The position numbers were made by a program, and so were the translations under genes. From NCBI GenBank assembly GCA_910586375.1, contig CAJUIE010000031.1:1-14756 (forward strand): a DNA stretch of 14,756 nt, written 5' to 3'. Shown in pieces: positions 1 to 7,328 of the stretch. The notes under the pieces were generated by a model. The model was given only the letters and a program-made list of their open reading frames with translations. It searched no databases and was not told the DNA's origin. Each line of letters starts with the position of its first letter. The stretch's first letter is position 1. Source of the stretch: an uncultured Alistipes sp. Lineage in GTDB: Bacteria > Bacteroidota > Bacteroidia > Bacteroidales > Rikenellaceae.

Positions 1-43
<43 letters not shown>

Positions 44-143
44 ATAAAAAATAATAATGTTTCGTTAGAGTCCTGACTATTTCTTTCCTTAAAGGAAATT
101 GACAGATAAATACTACATTCTTTCTCTCAAATATAACCAGTAA

Positions 144-153
144 TTCAAAGAAC
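144..153 (-). promoter_or_regulatory. boxA-like antitermination element in rRNA leader
   Basis: On the minus strand this reads GTTCTTTGAA, between the rRNA promoters and the 16S start. Bacteroidetes rRNA leaders commonly carry a GTTCTTTGA-type motif that resembles the NusB/NusE-binding boxA. The position, about 100 bases before 16S, fits. The assignment rests on motif resemblance and position only. Confidence 0.45.
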
Positions 154-194
154 CTTGTTGAAAAAACTCCGCATTTTGCAATGCGAAAGGACTG

Positions 195-226
195 CAAAGA
201 TAAATGATCTTTTTCAATCCCGCAAA
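195..226 (-). promoter_or_regulatory. rRNA operon promoter P2 (16S-proximal)
   Basis: On the minus strand: TTTG at 226-223, a 20-base spacer, then TATCTTTG at 202-195. This matches the Bacteroidetes housekeeping sigma pattern TTTG/TAnnTTTG at every fixed position. It lies about 150 bases upstream of 16S, with A/T-rich runs just upstream. With the second match at 322-352 it makes a tandem rRNA promoter pair. Confidence 0.75.
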
Positions 227-321
227 TATTTTTTCAAGAACGTTGCATTTTTTTTGAAAAATCCCGATCTCCGCAAGAAGTTTCATGCTTTGCAAGAACG
301 TATTTTTCTCAAATGCGGATG

Positions 322-352
322 CAAAGGTAGCGACTTTTTCCGAACGTGCAAA
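322..352 (-). promoter_or_regulatory. rRNA operon promoter P1 (16S-distal)
   Basis: On the minus strand: TTTG at 352-349, a 19-base spacer, then TACCTTTG at 329-322, a full match to the Bacteroidetes TTTG/TAnnTTTG pattern. The sequence just upstream (about 353-435) is rich in A and T runs that could act as an UP-like element for strong rRNA transcription. The stretch 44-567 contains no credible protein gene; it holds these rRNA promoters and leader, a poly-G tract, and the lspA promoter. Confidence 0.75.
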
Positions 353-441
353 CATTTCGACATCTTTTTTCTCAAAAAAGTTAAAAAAGTCCGAAAAACA
401 GCCCAAAACCGTTTCAATACCTTATATAATAAATAAAACCC

Positions 442-450
442 GGGGGGGGG
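442..450 (+). repeat. Intergenic poly-G tract (9 G)
   Basis: Nine consecutive G follow CCC in an otherwise A/T-rich stretch between the leftward rRNA promoters and the rightward lspA promoter. It is one of four G runs of 8-9 bases in this window, all outside genes. The sequence after it (CTTGCGC) resembles that after the tract at 1410-1418 (CTGCGCC). Function is unknown. Confidence 0.7.
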
Positions 451-516
451 CTTGCGCACTTTGCGGCAGACAAGCTACCGCTTAGATAGGCGGCGCCTCG
501 GCAAAACGCAAACAAG

Positions 517-548
517 TTTGCTTTTGCACTCGGCTTGCACTATCTTTG
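517..548 (+). promoter_or_regulatory. lspA promoter
   Basis: TTTG at 517-520, a 20-base spacer, then TATCTTTG at 541-548, an exact Bacteroidetes-type promoter. An upstream in-frame ATG at 535 lies before the -7 box, so it would not be transcribed from here; this supports the lspA start at 568, with a leader of roughly 13 bases. Confidence 0.75.
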
Positions 549-567
549 TCGACAAATCGGAAAAAAG

Positions 568-1182
568 ATGAACCTCAAAAAAGTATCGCTGCTCGTCGTG
601 CTGCTACTCATAGCGGATCAGGCACTGAAAATATGGGTCAAAACCCACATGCACATCGACGAATCGATCGTCGTTATCCCCGACTGGTTTCAACTGCGTT
701 TTATCGAAAACAACGGTGCCGCATTCGGCATGCACATTGCCTCCGGCGAAGGTTTCGACTGGGGGAAACTACTCCTGGGCCTTTTCCGCATCGGTCTCTC
801 GGGTGCCATCGGGTGGTTGATCGTCCGGCTGCTCCGGCAACGCGAACCTGCCCCTAAAGGCGTGATCGTTGGCCTGGCGCTGATCTTTGCCGGAGCTGTA
901 GGCAACATCATAGACAGTGCATTCTACGGGCTGATCTTCTCGGATTCCACCCCCTGGACAGTCGCCCGATTCGGCGGCCACTATGCGGGCTTCCTGATGG
1001 GACGTGTCGTCGACATGTTCTACTTTCCCCTGTTCCAATGGAATAGCGTGCCACCGTTTTTGCGGTTTCTGGTCGACAGCAACAACTACTTTTTCGGCGC
1101 AATCTTCAATCTGGCCGATGCCTATATCTCTGTAGCAGTTGTCTATCTCATTCTGTTTCAATACAAATACTTCAACAAATAG
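568..1182 (+). CDS. lspA: Lipoprotein signal peptidase (signal peptidase II)
   Basis: This inner-membrane aspartyl protease cleaves the signal peptide of diacylglyceryl-modified prolipoproteins just before the lipid-bearing Cys. The 204-residue protein has a hydrophobic N-terminal helix containing ADQALK (residues 16-21), the FIENNGAAFG motif near 45-54, and the two conserved Asp regions, GNIID (D116) and FNLADA (D184), which supply the catalytic pair. VVD (149) is also conserved in the family. Four membrane segments are evident. It is longer than the ~165-residue E. coli enzyme because of a loop at about 120-148 and 155-172, which I recall as usual in Bacteroidetes. The start at 568 is chosen because the promoter -7 box overlaps the upstream ATG region. 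It may process the lipoproteins encoded at 1600 and 10722. No hairpin follows, so transcripts may continue into tRNA-Leu. Confidence 0.95.
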   Translation: MNLKKVSLLVVLLLIADQALKIWVKTHMHIDESIVVIPDWFQLRFIENNGAAFGMHIASGEGFDWGKLLLGLFRIGLSGAIGWLIVRLLRQREPAPKGVIVGLALIFAGAVGNIIDSAFYGLIFSDSTPWTVARFGGHYAGFLMGRVVDMFYFPLFQWNSVPPFLRFLVDSNNYFFGAIFNLADAYISVAVVYLILFQYKYFNK

Positions 1183-1200
1183 ATTTTTTTCACCAATTTA

Positions 1201-1231
1201 GTTGTCGTTTCGAAAAAAAGTATTACTTTTG
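1201..1231 (+). promoter_or_regulatory. tRNA-Leu promoter
   Basis: GTTG at 1201-1204 (one mismatch to TTTG), a 19-base spacer, then TACTTTTG at 1224-1231, which matches TAnnTTTG. It is placed 21 bases before the mature tRNA 5' end, as expected for a dedicated tRNA promoter. Confidence 0.6.
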
Positions 1232-1252
1232 CACACCGCAATTCCCACAAAT

Positions 1253-1334
1253 GCCCAGGTGGCGGAATAGGTAGACGCGCACGTTTCAGGTGCGTGTGCC
1301 GCAAGGCGTGCAGGTTCGATTCCTGTCCTGGGCA
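1253..1334 (+). tRNA. tRNA-Leu (anticodon CAG)
   Basis: It folds as a class II tRNA. The acceptor stem GCCCAGG (1253-1259) pairs with CCTGGGC (1327-1333), with discriminator A at 1334. The anticodon stem CACGT/GCGTG closes the loop TTCAGGT, with anticodon CAG at 1287-1289. A long variable arm (GCC-GCAA-GGC, about 1298-1307) is typical of Leu tRNAs, and the T arm has loop TTCGATT. It decodes CUG. The 3' CCA is not encoded, so it is added after transcription. Confidence 0.96.
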
Positions 1335-1337
1335 CTG

Positions 1338-1377
1338 AAGATCCCGTTGAACGCAAGTTCAGCGGGATCTTGCTTTT
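1338..1377 (+). terminator. Intrinsic terminator after tRNA-Leu
   Basis: A 13-bp stem starts at GATCCC (about 1340-1352), has a GCAA loop (1353-1356) and a 3' arm ending GGGATC (1357-1369) with one G-T wobble; TTGCTTTTT follows. This closes the tRNA transcript and any read-through from lspA. Confidence 0.85.
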
Positions 1378-1396
1378 TCGGGTCCGCCCCAATGGA

Positions 1397-1418
1397 GGGG
1401 GGGGCAAGAGGGGGGGGG
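1397..1418 (+). repeat. Double poly-G element (G8-CAAGA-G9)
   Basis: Eight G (1397-1404), then CAAGA, then nine G (1410-1418), between the tRNA terminator and the promoter of the next unit. The first half, GGGGGGGGCAAGAG, recurs at 4473-4486. The second tract ends 14 bases before the -33 box at 1433. Such runs could form a G-quadruplex or slip in length. Confidence 0.7.
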
Positions 1419-1432
1419 CTGCGCCGGAAGAC

Positions 1433-1463
1433 TTTCATTTCCGGAGAATAATGCGTATCTTTG
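1433..1463 (+). promoter_or_regulatory. Promoter of lipoprotein/barrel unit
   Basis: TTTC at 1433-1436 (three of four matches to TTTG), a 19-base spacer, then a perfect TATCTTTG at 1456-1463. It would give a leader of about 130 bases before the ATG at 1600. The leader contains a small hairpin (AAAATCG/CGATTTT, 1535-1551). Confidence 0.6.
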
Positions 1464-1599
1464 TCAAAGGCGTATGCTTTTCGCAGTGTGCAGTATTTGC
1501 CTCACCAAATCATTATTACCAGTAGAGACGAAATAAAATCGGTACGATTTTCGTTCTGTTTATAAATTAAGGTAATGTTCTACAAACATTAGGTGCGTT

Positions 1600-2721
1600 A
1601 TGAAAAAAATCGGTTCGATGATGGCGTTGCTCGCCCTGACAGCAGGTGCGGCGGGCTGTTCGTCGGCTTACTACGCCTCAGCGGGGTATAGCACGGATGA
1701 CCTCTACGCAATCCACAACAAAACGGAGATAGCCCAGCGTCAGCAGGCCCAGGCCGAAGCTGCAAAAGCCGAAGCCGAGGCCCGACGTGCCCAATGGGAA
1801 GCCCGCATCGCTGAAGCGGAAGCCGCAGCCTCAGAACGGAGATATTATGCCGCCGAACAGGGGGAATCATACAACAGCGTGCTGGCTGACACCTACGAAA
1901 GTGCCTATGCCCGGCGCCTGAGGGGATTTTCATCCCCGACATACCGGATGCCGTCAAGCTATTACAACTACCGCTACGGCAGCACGTTCAACTATGTTTC
2001 GGCCTATGATCCGGCTTTCTATAACGTTATGGTCATGGGCGACGAGGTGTGGGTCGAGCCCAAATACATCACGTCGATGTTCGGCACCTGGGGCCGCCCG
2101 GCCGTCTATGTCGATCCGTGGTACTACGGCTGGAATTACAATCCCTATTATTACGGGGATTGGGGCTTCTCGGTCGGCAGCTGGGGCTGGAACTTCGGCT
2201 GGTCGTGGTACGATCCGTGGTATCATCCCTGGTGGGGTCCGTCGTGGGGCCCGGGATGGCATGGAAGACCACCCCATTATGCCGGACATCATCACCGCCC
2301 GACCTACTATAACCGTCCGGGAGGCCGCAATCCGGGTTATACGCCCGGCCGCCCCACATCGGGCAATCACTATGGCTCGGGAAGCTATCAGCCGGGAAGC
2401 CGCACAGGCAACAGTCCATTCCAGAGCAGCGGTAGCCGGGGAGGCAGCTATACAAACGGCTCGCGCAACTCCTCGGGCAGCAGCAACGCTTCACGCGGCA
2501 GTGGCTACAGCAGTGGACAAAGCTCCTCGGGCTACAGATACGGGACAGGTTCGCGCAACAGCAACCCTTCGGGCAGCTACAACAGTGGTTCGTCAAACCG
2601 CGGCAGCTACTCCGGCGGCAGCAGCTCGCGCGGTACCGGATCATCGGGAGGAAGCTACAACAGCGGCGGTTCCCGGGGCGGCAGTTCTTCAGGCGGCGGA
2701 CGCGGCTACGGAGGCCGATAA
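1600..2721 (+). CDS. Secreted lipoprotein with Trp/Tyr-rich core and Ser/Gly-rich tail
   Basis: I recognise no enzymatic domain. The 373-residue protein starts with a lipoprotein-type signal peptide ending AAGC (Cys20), an acceptable though not ideal lipobox. Residues about 42-86 form an Ala/Glu/Gln/Arg-rich stretch likely to be a charged helix or coiled coil. Residues 174-220 contain 12 Trp plus many Tyr, Gly and Pro, followed by a His cluster (about 221-232). From about 235 to the end the chain is almost only Gly, Ser, Asn, Tyr and Arg, with repeated GSYNSG- and SRGGS-like units, and looks disordered. It lies 30 bases before the outer-membrane barrel gene, so the two are probably co-transcribed. 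A surface or periplasmic structural or adhesive role is a guess. The strict frame and signal peptide argue for a real gene despite low complexity. Confidence 0.85.
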   Translation: MKKIGSMMALLALTAGAAGCSSAYYASAGYSTDDLYAIHNKTEIAQRQQAQAEAAKAEAEARRAQWEARIAEAEAAASERRYYAAEQGESYNSVLADTYESAYARRLRGFSSPTYRMPSSYYNYRYGSTFNYVSAYDPAFYNVMVMGDEVWVEPKYITSMFGTWGRPAVYVDPWYYGWNYNPYYYGDWGFSVGSWGWNFGWSWYDPWYHPWWGPSWGPGWHGRPPHYAGHHHRPTYYNRPGGRNPGYTPGRPTSGNHYGSGSYQPGSRTGNSPFQSSGSRGGSYTNGSRNSSGSSNASRGSGYSSGQSSSGYRYGTGSRNSNPSGSYNSGSSNRGSYSGGSSSRGTGSSGGSYNSGGSRGGSSSGGGRGYGGR

Positions 2722-2751
2722 CAGAGGTTATTCGACAAAAGCAGGCATACG

Positions 2752-4464
2752 ATGAAACAAACGGCAATTCTGGCGGCGGCGCTATTTCTCGCTGTCGCTC
2801 CCGCAAGAGCCCAGTCGCAGCTCCAGTTCGGCGGCGCAGTGCTCAACCACGACCTGATGTGGGCGACCGATATGGCCGCACTCTCCCAGACACATACGTT
2901 CGGCACAGCCCGCGCGATGGGCATGGGCGGAGCGTTTGTTTCGCTGGGTGCCGACCTTACCGCCATGGCAGTCAACCCGGCAGGATTGGGCATGTATCGT
3001 CGCAGCGAAGTAGCCTTTACGCCCTATTTGTCGATTACACGGGCCGCAACCGACGCGACCGAACCGTGGCAGAAAAACGGCAAGACCCGATTTTCGTTCG
3101 CCAACCTCGGCGGGGCCTTCAACCTCGTGCAGAATGCCCAAGGGGCCCTTACAAGCCTGACATTCGGAGTCGCCATGAACCGCATGGCCGACTTCAACAG
3201 CCGTTGGTCCTTTTCGTCGGAGTCGCGTTATGATGCCTCGCAACCCGGACGTCTGATGCCCACCATGGCCGATATTTTTGCCCAGCAGCTGGCCACGTTT
3301 GGCGTGCGCCCCTCCAAAGCGGCCGACGACGGAGGGCCCAATGGCCCGATCTTCCTCGACGAGTGGAACCCCAACGTATGGCCTGCGATTCTGGGCTACG
3401 ACGCCTATATGGTCAATAACGACGGCACAGTCCAGGCTCCCTACTGGTCGCCCGCCCGCATCGGAGCCAACGCCTCGGTGCTCCACTCAATGGATGTGGT
3501 CAACACGGGCTCGATCAATGAGTTCGACATTTCGATGGGTGCCAATCTGAACAACATCGTATACATCGGCGCCACACTCGGCATCCAGAGCGTGCACCGC
3601 AAGTCGGAGACAATCTATCAAGAGGAGTACGGCTATTTCGACGGGCCCCCGGCCTTCTCGGACGGCACCTTACTCAGCGAAGAACTTCTCCGTTCGACGC
3701 TCTGGCAGCGCACAGTAATCAACGGCAGCGGCGTAAACTTCAAAATAGGAGCCATAGTGCGTCCCGTCGCGGGACTACGCCTCGGCATGGCGTTCCATAC
3801 ACCGACCTGGTACTCGCTCGACCGTACCTACCGGGCTGGTATCGAGGCCAACATCGAAGAAATCGCAACGGGTTTCCGCTCGACCGTAGGCAACGAATCG
3901 CCTGAAAGCGCAGCCGAGGGTGACAACAACTGGGCGTTCATATCGCCTGCACGACTCCTGTTCGGAGCATCCTATACTTTCGGGACCATAGCCATTGTCT
4001 CAGTGGACTATCAGCGTGACTGGTATAACGGAATGCGCGTAAGACGACAGCCCAATTTCACGGGGTTCTCCAACAACTTCTACAACGAAGAGTTTCGCAA
4101 TAACTTCCGGGGAACAAACACCGTAAGGGGCGGTATCGAGGTCAGACCGCTACCAACCTTCGCCCTGCGGGCAGGTGGCGGATACACCGACTCGATGCTT
4201 GCGGACAAGGATTTTTATGTCAATGACCCCTACGCTTGTCAGCCCACGACCGTCGGGAGCTGGTATCTGTCGGCCGGTGCAGGCATGAACCTCTCGCGCA
4301 CAGCGACACTCGACATCGCCTATCAGTACAAGACCGACCGGTTGTCACATTATCAGCTATTTTTCAGTCGTTTCGAGGGCGGCGATTTCAAAACTTACAG
4401 TGGACGTTACGATACGCACCTGACGCACCACTTCGTGACCATGACACTGGCCTTCCGCTTCTGA
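2752..4464 (+). CDS. Outer-membrane beta-barrel protein, OmpP1/FadL/TodX-like
   Basis: The predicted 570-residue protein is exported to the outer membrane. Residues 1-20 form a signal peptide cut after ARA. Shortly after (about 49-86) comes a segment with GTARAMGMGGAFVSLGADL and then NPAGLGMYR, the hallmark N-terminal region of Bacteroidetes FadL/OmpP1-type proteins. The rest alternates polar and aromatic residues as expected for strands and ends in Phe (LAFRF), the usual barrel C-terminal signal. FadL relatives let hydrophobic molecules cross the outer membrane; others in Bacteroidetes (PorV-type) serve secretion. The substrate here is unknown. It is probably the second gene of a unit with the lipoprotein ending at 2721, and a terminator follows. 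Confidence 0.88.
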   Translation: MKQTAILAAALFLAVAPARAQSQLQFGGAVLNHDLMWATDMAALSQTHTFGTARAMGMGGAFVSLGADLTAMAVNPAGLGMYRRSEVAFTPYLSITRAATDATEPWQKNGKTRFSFANLGGAFNLVQNAQGALTSLTFGVAMNRMADFNSRWSFSSESRYDASQPGRLMPTMADIFAQQLATFGVRPSKAADDGGPNGPIFLDEWNPNVWPAILGYDAYMVNNDGTVQAPYWSPARIGANASVLHSMDVVNTGSINEFDISMGANLNNIVYIGATLGIQSVHRKSETIYQEEYGYFDGPPAFSDGTLLSEELLRSTLWQRTVINGSGVNFKIGAIVRPVAGLRLGMAFHTPTWYSLDRTYRAGIEANIEEIATGFRSTVGNESPESAAEGDNNWAFISPARLLFGASYTFGTIAIVSVDYQRDWYNGMRVRRQPNFTGFSNNFYNEEFRNNFRGTNTVRGGIEVRPLPTFALRAGGGYTDSMLADKDFYVNDPYACQPTTVGSWYLSAGAGMNLSRTATLDIAYQYKTDRLSHYQLFFSRFEGGDFKTYSGRYDTHLTHHFVTMTLAFRF

Positions 4465-4471
4465 ATCTTCA

Positions 4472-4486
4472 GGGGGGGGGCAAGAG
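4472..4486 (+). repeat. Intergenic poly-G element (G9-CAAGAG)
   Basis: Nine G (4472-4480) followed by CAAGAG, starting eight bases after the barrel gene stop and touching the terminator stem. The core GGGGGGGGCAAGAG is identical to the one at 1397-1410. Confidence 0.7.
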
Positions 4487-4520
4487 AAAGGGCATTCGTA
4501 AAAACGAATGCCCTTTTTTT
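4487..4520 (+). terminator. Intrinsic terminator after the barrel gene
   Basis: A perfect 13-bp stem, AAAGGGCATTCGT (4487-4499) and its complement (4504-4516), with an AAAA loop and a T run to 4520. It lies between convergent genes and may also slow leftward transcription from the catalase gene, although the minus-strand T run is poorer. Confidence 0.9.
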
Positions 4521-4537
4521 ACGAAAGAAAGCACCGG

Positions 4538-5530
4538 TTACTCCTGCTCAACGGGTTGCCGGCGCGGCGTGCCAGCCGAACGCTTTTTCCTGCCGTCCGA
4601 ATCGGCATAGTCGCACCACTCGATGTTGCTTTCGGGCGTGGCGCGGCGAACTTCGCGGCTACGCTCCTTGCTCAGCTTCTTGTCAGCACTGCGCACGGAA
4701 GCCTCGGTGCGCTCAGTACCCTGGGGTTTGCACCGGGTCAGGCCCTCAGTTTCGAGCACCTGCCGACGGGGGTCCTCGATATATTGCCACTCCTCATCCA
4801 GCCCCGGGCTGCGGCCTTCGTTCCACGGTCCGCGGGCATCTTCGCCCAAAGAGTGGTTGGAGTAGAGATTGCTGTAGCGGGGATCGCTCTGGAGCACACC
4901 CGGCGGGAAGTTGGGCTGAATGGTGTCGAGTGCCGCCTCGAACTGCTGAAAATGAGCCACTTCGCGCGTAAGCAGGAAGTTGAGCGTATCGAGTACATAG
5001 GGATCGTCGGTGAACTGCATGAGGTATTCGTAGACGATCTTGGCGCGCGATTCGGCGGCGATGTTCGACCGCAGGTCGACCGTCAGGTCGCCGTTGGCGT
5101 TGACGTAGGAGCCCTGCCAGGGCACGCCGTTGCTGTCGGTCAGGCAAGGTCCGCCGCCCGTCACCGTGCCGAACTGGGGATTGACCGAAAAGGCCGCGTG
5201 GATGAAGTCCTCTTTCGAAAAGTTCTTTTCACCGAAAACGTCGTTGCTCTCGGCGGCATCTTTCAGATTGCCGTTGACTCCCGCCAGCAGCATCTGAATC
5301 GTGGCTCCCACGATTTCGAGGTGCCCCAGCTCCTCAGTGGCGATGTCCATCAACATGTCGTACTTGTCTGGATAGGGGTTGTGACAGGCAAATGCCTGTA
5401 CGAAATACTGCATGGCGGCTTTGAGCTCTCCGTTGCCACCGCCAAACTGTTCGAGCAGAAGCCGTGCGAATCGCGGATCAGGCTTCGAAACCCGAGCTTT
5501 GTACTGGAGTTCCTTGGAATGGTAAAACAT
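4538..5530 (-). CDS. Manganese catalase (non-haem, dimanganese)
   Basis: The predicted enzyme dismutates hydrogen peroxide to water and oxygen with a dimanganese centre in a four-helix bundle. In the 330-residue sequence the expected ligands are all present: Glu35 (GGNGELKAAM), Glu67 and His70 (EELGHLE), Glu160 (AAESRAK) and His193 (REVAHFQQFE). The spacing follows the Lactobacillus plantarum enzyme (35, 66, 69, 148, 181) with a small insertion. The bundle spans about 20-205; NFPPGV and the GPWNEG region follow as in the family. The last ~75 residues are rich in Arg, Lys, Glu and Ser and end in a polar tail after ATPESNIEW. There is no signal peptide, so it is cytoplasmic. It is divergent from proS and convergent with the barrel gene. 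The start has no Shine-Dalgarno site, and I found no convincing promoter. Confidence 0.93.
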   Translation of the reverse strand: MFYHSKELQYKARVSKPDPRFARLLLEQFGGGNGELKAAMQYFVQAFACHNPYPDKYDMLMDIATEELGHLEIVGATIQMLLAGVNGNLKDAAESNDVFGEKNFSKEDFIHAAFSVNPQFGTVTGGGPCLTDSNGVPWQGSYVNANGDLTVDLRSNIAAESRAKIVYEYLMQFTDDPYVLDTLNFLLTREVAHFQQFEAALDTIQPNFPPGVLQSDPRYSNLYSNHSLGEDARGPWNEGRSPGLDEEWQYIEDPRRQVLETEGLTRCKPQGTERTEASVRSADKKLSKERSREVRRATPESNIEWCDYADSDGRKKRSAGTPRRQPVEQE

Positions 5531-5722
5531 ACGCTTTTATTTTTGGTTACGAACAGGTGCCACAGCAACTTCGCACACCCGCAGAATCTCCCTGCACGGA
5601 GGCAGAATGCGCCGAAAGGAGTGTGACACGATACGAAAAGTGCAAAAGAACTGCCAAAAAAGGCCCGAAGGCTTCCGCACAAAGGGACGATAGTGTCTGA
5701 ATGCGACATAATCGCCCGCGGG

Positions 5723-5755
5723 ATTGTGAATTATGAATTAAAATTTTTAAATTTG
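5723..5755 (+). promoter_or_regulatory. proS promoter
   Basis: ATTG at 5723-5726 (three of four matches), a 21-base spacer, then TAAATTTG at 5748-5755, a full TAnnTTTG match in an A/T-rich patch. The leader to the ATG at 5792 is about 30 bases. Confidence 0.55.
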
Positions 5756-5791
5756 GGCCACAAAACGATAATTGAAACTCACCGCAAGATT

Positions 5792-7276
5792 ATGGCAAAG
5801 GAACTCAAAGACCTCACCAAATCGGACGACAACTACTCGCAGTGGTATAACGATCTGGTTGTGAAGGCGGGACTGGCCGAAAATTCGGCCGTGCGCGGAT
5901 GTATGGTCATCAAACCCTACGGCTATGCCATCTGGGAGAAGATGCACGACGCTTTGGACAAGATGTTCAAGGAGACGGGGCACCAGAATGCCTATTTCCC
6001 GCTCTTCATCCCCAAGTCGTTCTTTTCGAAGGAGGCACACCACGTCGAAGGCTTCGCCAAGGAGTGCGCCGTGGTAACCCACTACCGGCTGAAGAACGAT
6101 CCCAAAGGCAAAGGCGTGGTGGTCGATCCCGATGCCAGGCTGGAAGAAGAACTGATCGTGCGTCCTACGTCGGAGACAATCATCTGGAATACCTATAAGA
6201 ACTGGATCCAGTCCTACCGTGACCTGCCCATCCTGTGCAACCAGTGGGCCAATGTTGTGCGCTGGGAGATGCGTACGCGCTTGTTCCTGCGTACGGCCGA
6301 GTTCCTCTGGCAGGAGGGACACACGGCGCACGCCACGCGCGAGGAGGCCATCGAAGAGGCCACAAAGATGATTCACGTCTACGAGAAATTTGCCCAGGAA
6401 TGGATGGCCGTGCCGGTGGTGGTGGGGCACAAGTCACCCAACGAACGCTTCGCCGGCGCCGAAGATACGCTGACTATCGAGGCGTTGATGCAGGACGGCA
6501 AGGCGTTGCAGAGCGGTACGTCGCACTTCCTGGGGCAGAACTTTGCCAAAGCGTTCGACGTGCAGTATGTCAACAAGGAGGGCAAACTCGAATATGTGTG
6601 GGCTACGTCGTGGGGCGTTTCAACCCGTCTGATGGGCGCCCTCATCATGGCCCATTCCGACAACAACGGCTTGGTGCTGCCGCCGAAGCTGGCGCCCATC
6701 CAGGTGGTAATGGTGCCGATCTACAAGACGGCAGAGCAGCTGGCGGAAATCGTCGCCCGCTTCGGGACGATCGCCGCCGAACTGCGTGCCAAGGGTATCA
6801 GCGTGAAGATCGACGACCGCGACAACGTGCGTCCGGGCTTCAAGTTCGCCGAATACGAACTCAAGGGCGTGCCCGTGCGTCTGGCTATGGGCGGCCGCGA
6901 CATGGAGAACGGCACAGTGGAGCTTGTGCGCCGCGATACGCTCGAAAAGGAGACCCTTTCGCAGGAAGGGCTGGCACAGCATATCGAGGGGTTGATGACC
7001 GCCATCCAGGAGAATATCTTCAAGAAGGCGCTCGACTACCGCAACTCGATGATTACGCGTGTCGACACGTGGGACGAGTTCAAGCGCGTGCTCGATGAGA
7101 AAGGCGGTTTCATCTCGGCCCACTGGGACGGCACGGTCGAGACCGAAGTGGCCATCAAGGAAGCTACCAAGGCCACGATCCGCTGCATTCCGGTCGACGC
7201 CGAAGACGAGGAGGGCACCTGCGTCTTCTCCGGCAAACCGTCGCATCGCCGCGTGCTGTTCGCCCGCAGCTATTAG
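5792..7276 (+). CDS. proS: Prolyl-tRNA synthetase (short, archaeal/eukaryotic type)
   Basis: It charges tRNA-Pro with proline in the cytoplasm. The 494-residue protein has the class II core without the ~180-residue editing insertion of the long bacterial type. Visible motifs are RPTSE (114-118), the motif 2 region from RWEMRTR to FLWQEGHTAH (137-160), TSHFLGQNFAKAF (233-245), and the motif 3 region GVSTRLMGALIMAHSD (265-280). The anticodon-binding domain follows from about 290, and the C-terminal domain ends in RSY after a CVFSGKPSHRR segment. The start at 5792 (MAKELKDLTK) fits close relatives; an upstream in-frame start at 5693 would precede the promoter. Transcription starts divergently from the manganese catalase gene. 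Confidence 0.97.
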   Translation: MAKELKDLTKSDDNYSQWYNDLVVKAGLAENSAVRGCMVIKPYGYAIWEKMHDALDKMFKETGHQNAYFPLFIPKSFFSKEAHHVEGFAKECAVVTHYRLKNDPKGKGVVVDPDARLEEELIVRPTSETIIWNTYKNWIQSYRDLPILCNQWANVVRWEMRTRLFLRTAEFLWQEGHTAHATREEAIEEATKMIHVYEKFAQEWMAVPVVVGHKSPNERFAGAEDTLTIEALMQDGKALQSGTSHFLGQNFAKAFDVQYVNKEGKLEYVWATSWGVSTRLMGALIMAHSDNNGLVLPPKLAPIQVVMVPIYKTAEQLAEIVARFGTIAAELRAKGISVKIDDRDNVRPGFKFAEYELKGVPVRLAMGGRDMENGTVELVRRDTLEKETLSQEGLAQHIEGLMTAIQENIFKKALDYRNSMITRVDTWDEFKRVLDEKGGFISAHWDGTVETEVAIKEATKATIRCIPVDAEDEEGTCVFSGKPSHRRVLFARSY

Positions 7277-7317
7277 TCCGGGTCCGGCAGCGGTGACATG
7301 TCCGGGCCGGATTTTTC
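7277..7317 (+). terminator. Terminator-like hairpin after proS
   Basis: TCCGG(GT)CCGG at 7277-7287 pairs with CCGG(G)CCGGA at 7302-7311 with a small internal asymmetry, followed by TTTTT. It begins immediately after the stop codon of proS. Confidence 0.7.
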
Positions 7318-7328
7318 CAATTGATTTT

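Noticed and set aside
353..395. Possible third rRNA promoter further upstream (TTTG, 16-17 bases, AATGTTTG on the minus strand)
   Set aside because: The spacer is too short, and the first T of TAnnTTTG is missing.
535..567. Upstream ATG giving an 11-residue longer LspA
   Set aside because: The -7 box TATCTTTG at 541-548 lies downstream of this ATG, and the extension is not hydrophobic like a typical LspA start.
442..1418. Poly-G tracts as coding phase-variation switches
   Set aside because: All tracts lie outside reading frames, so length changes cannot shift a gene on or off directly; they were reported as intergenic elements instead.
1994..2755. Long plus-strand frame (253 residues) inside the lipoprotein gene, and a 245-residue minus-strand frame at 2069-2806
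   Set aside because: Both are frames of the G/C-rich repetitive lipoprotein gene; composition is Arg/Ala- or Cys/Arg-rich and without domains.
5531..5720. Promoter for the manganese catalase gene on the minus strand
   Set aside because: Only partial TTTG/TAnnTTTG combinations with wrong spacing were found, so none was annotated.
6235..7098. 287-residue frame inside proS
   Set aside because: Shifted reading of proS, Arg/Gly-rich, without domains.
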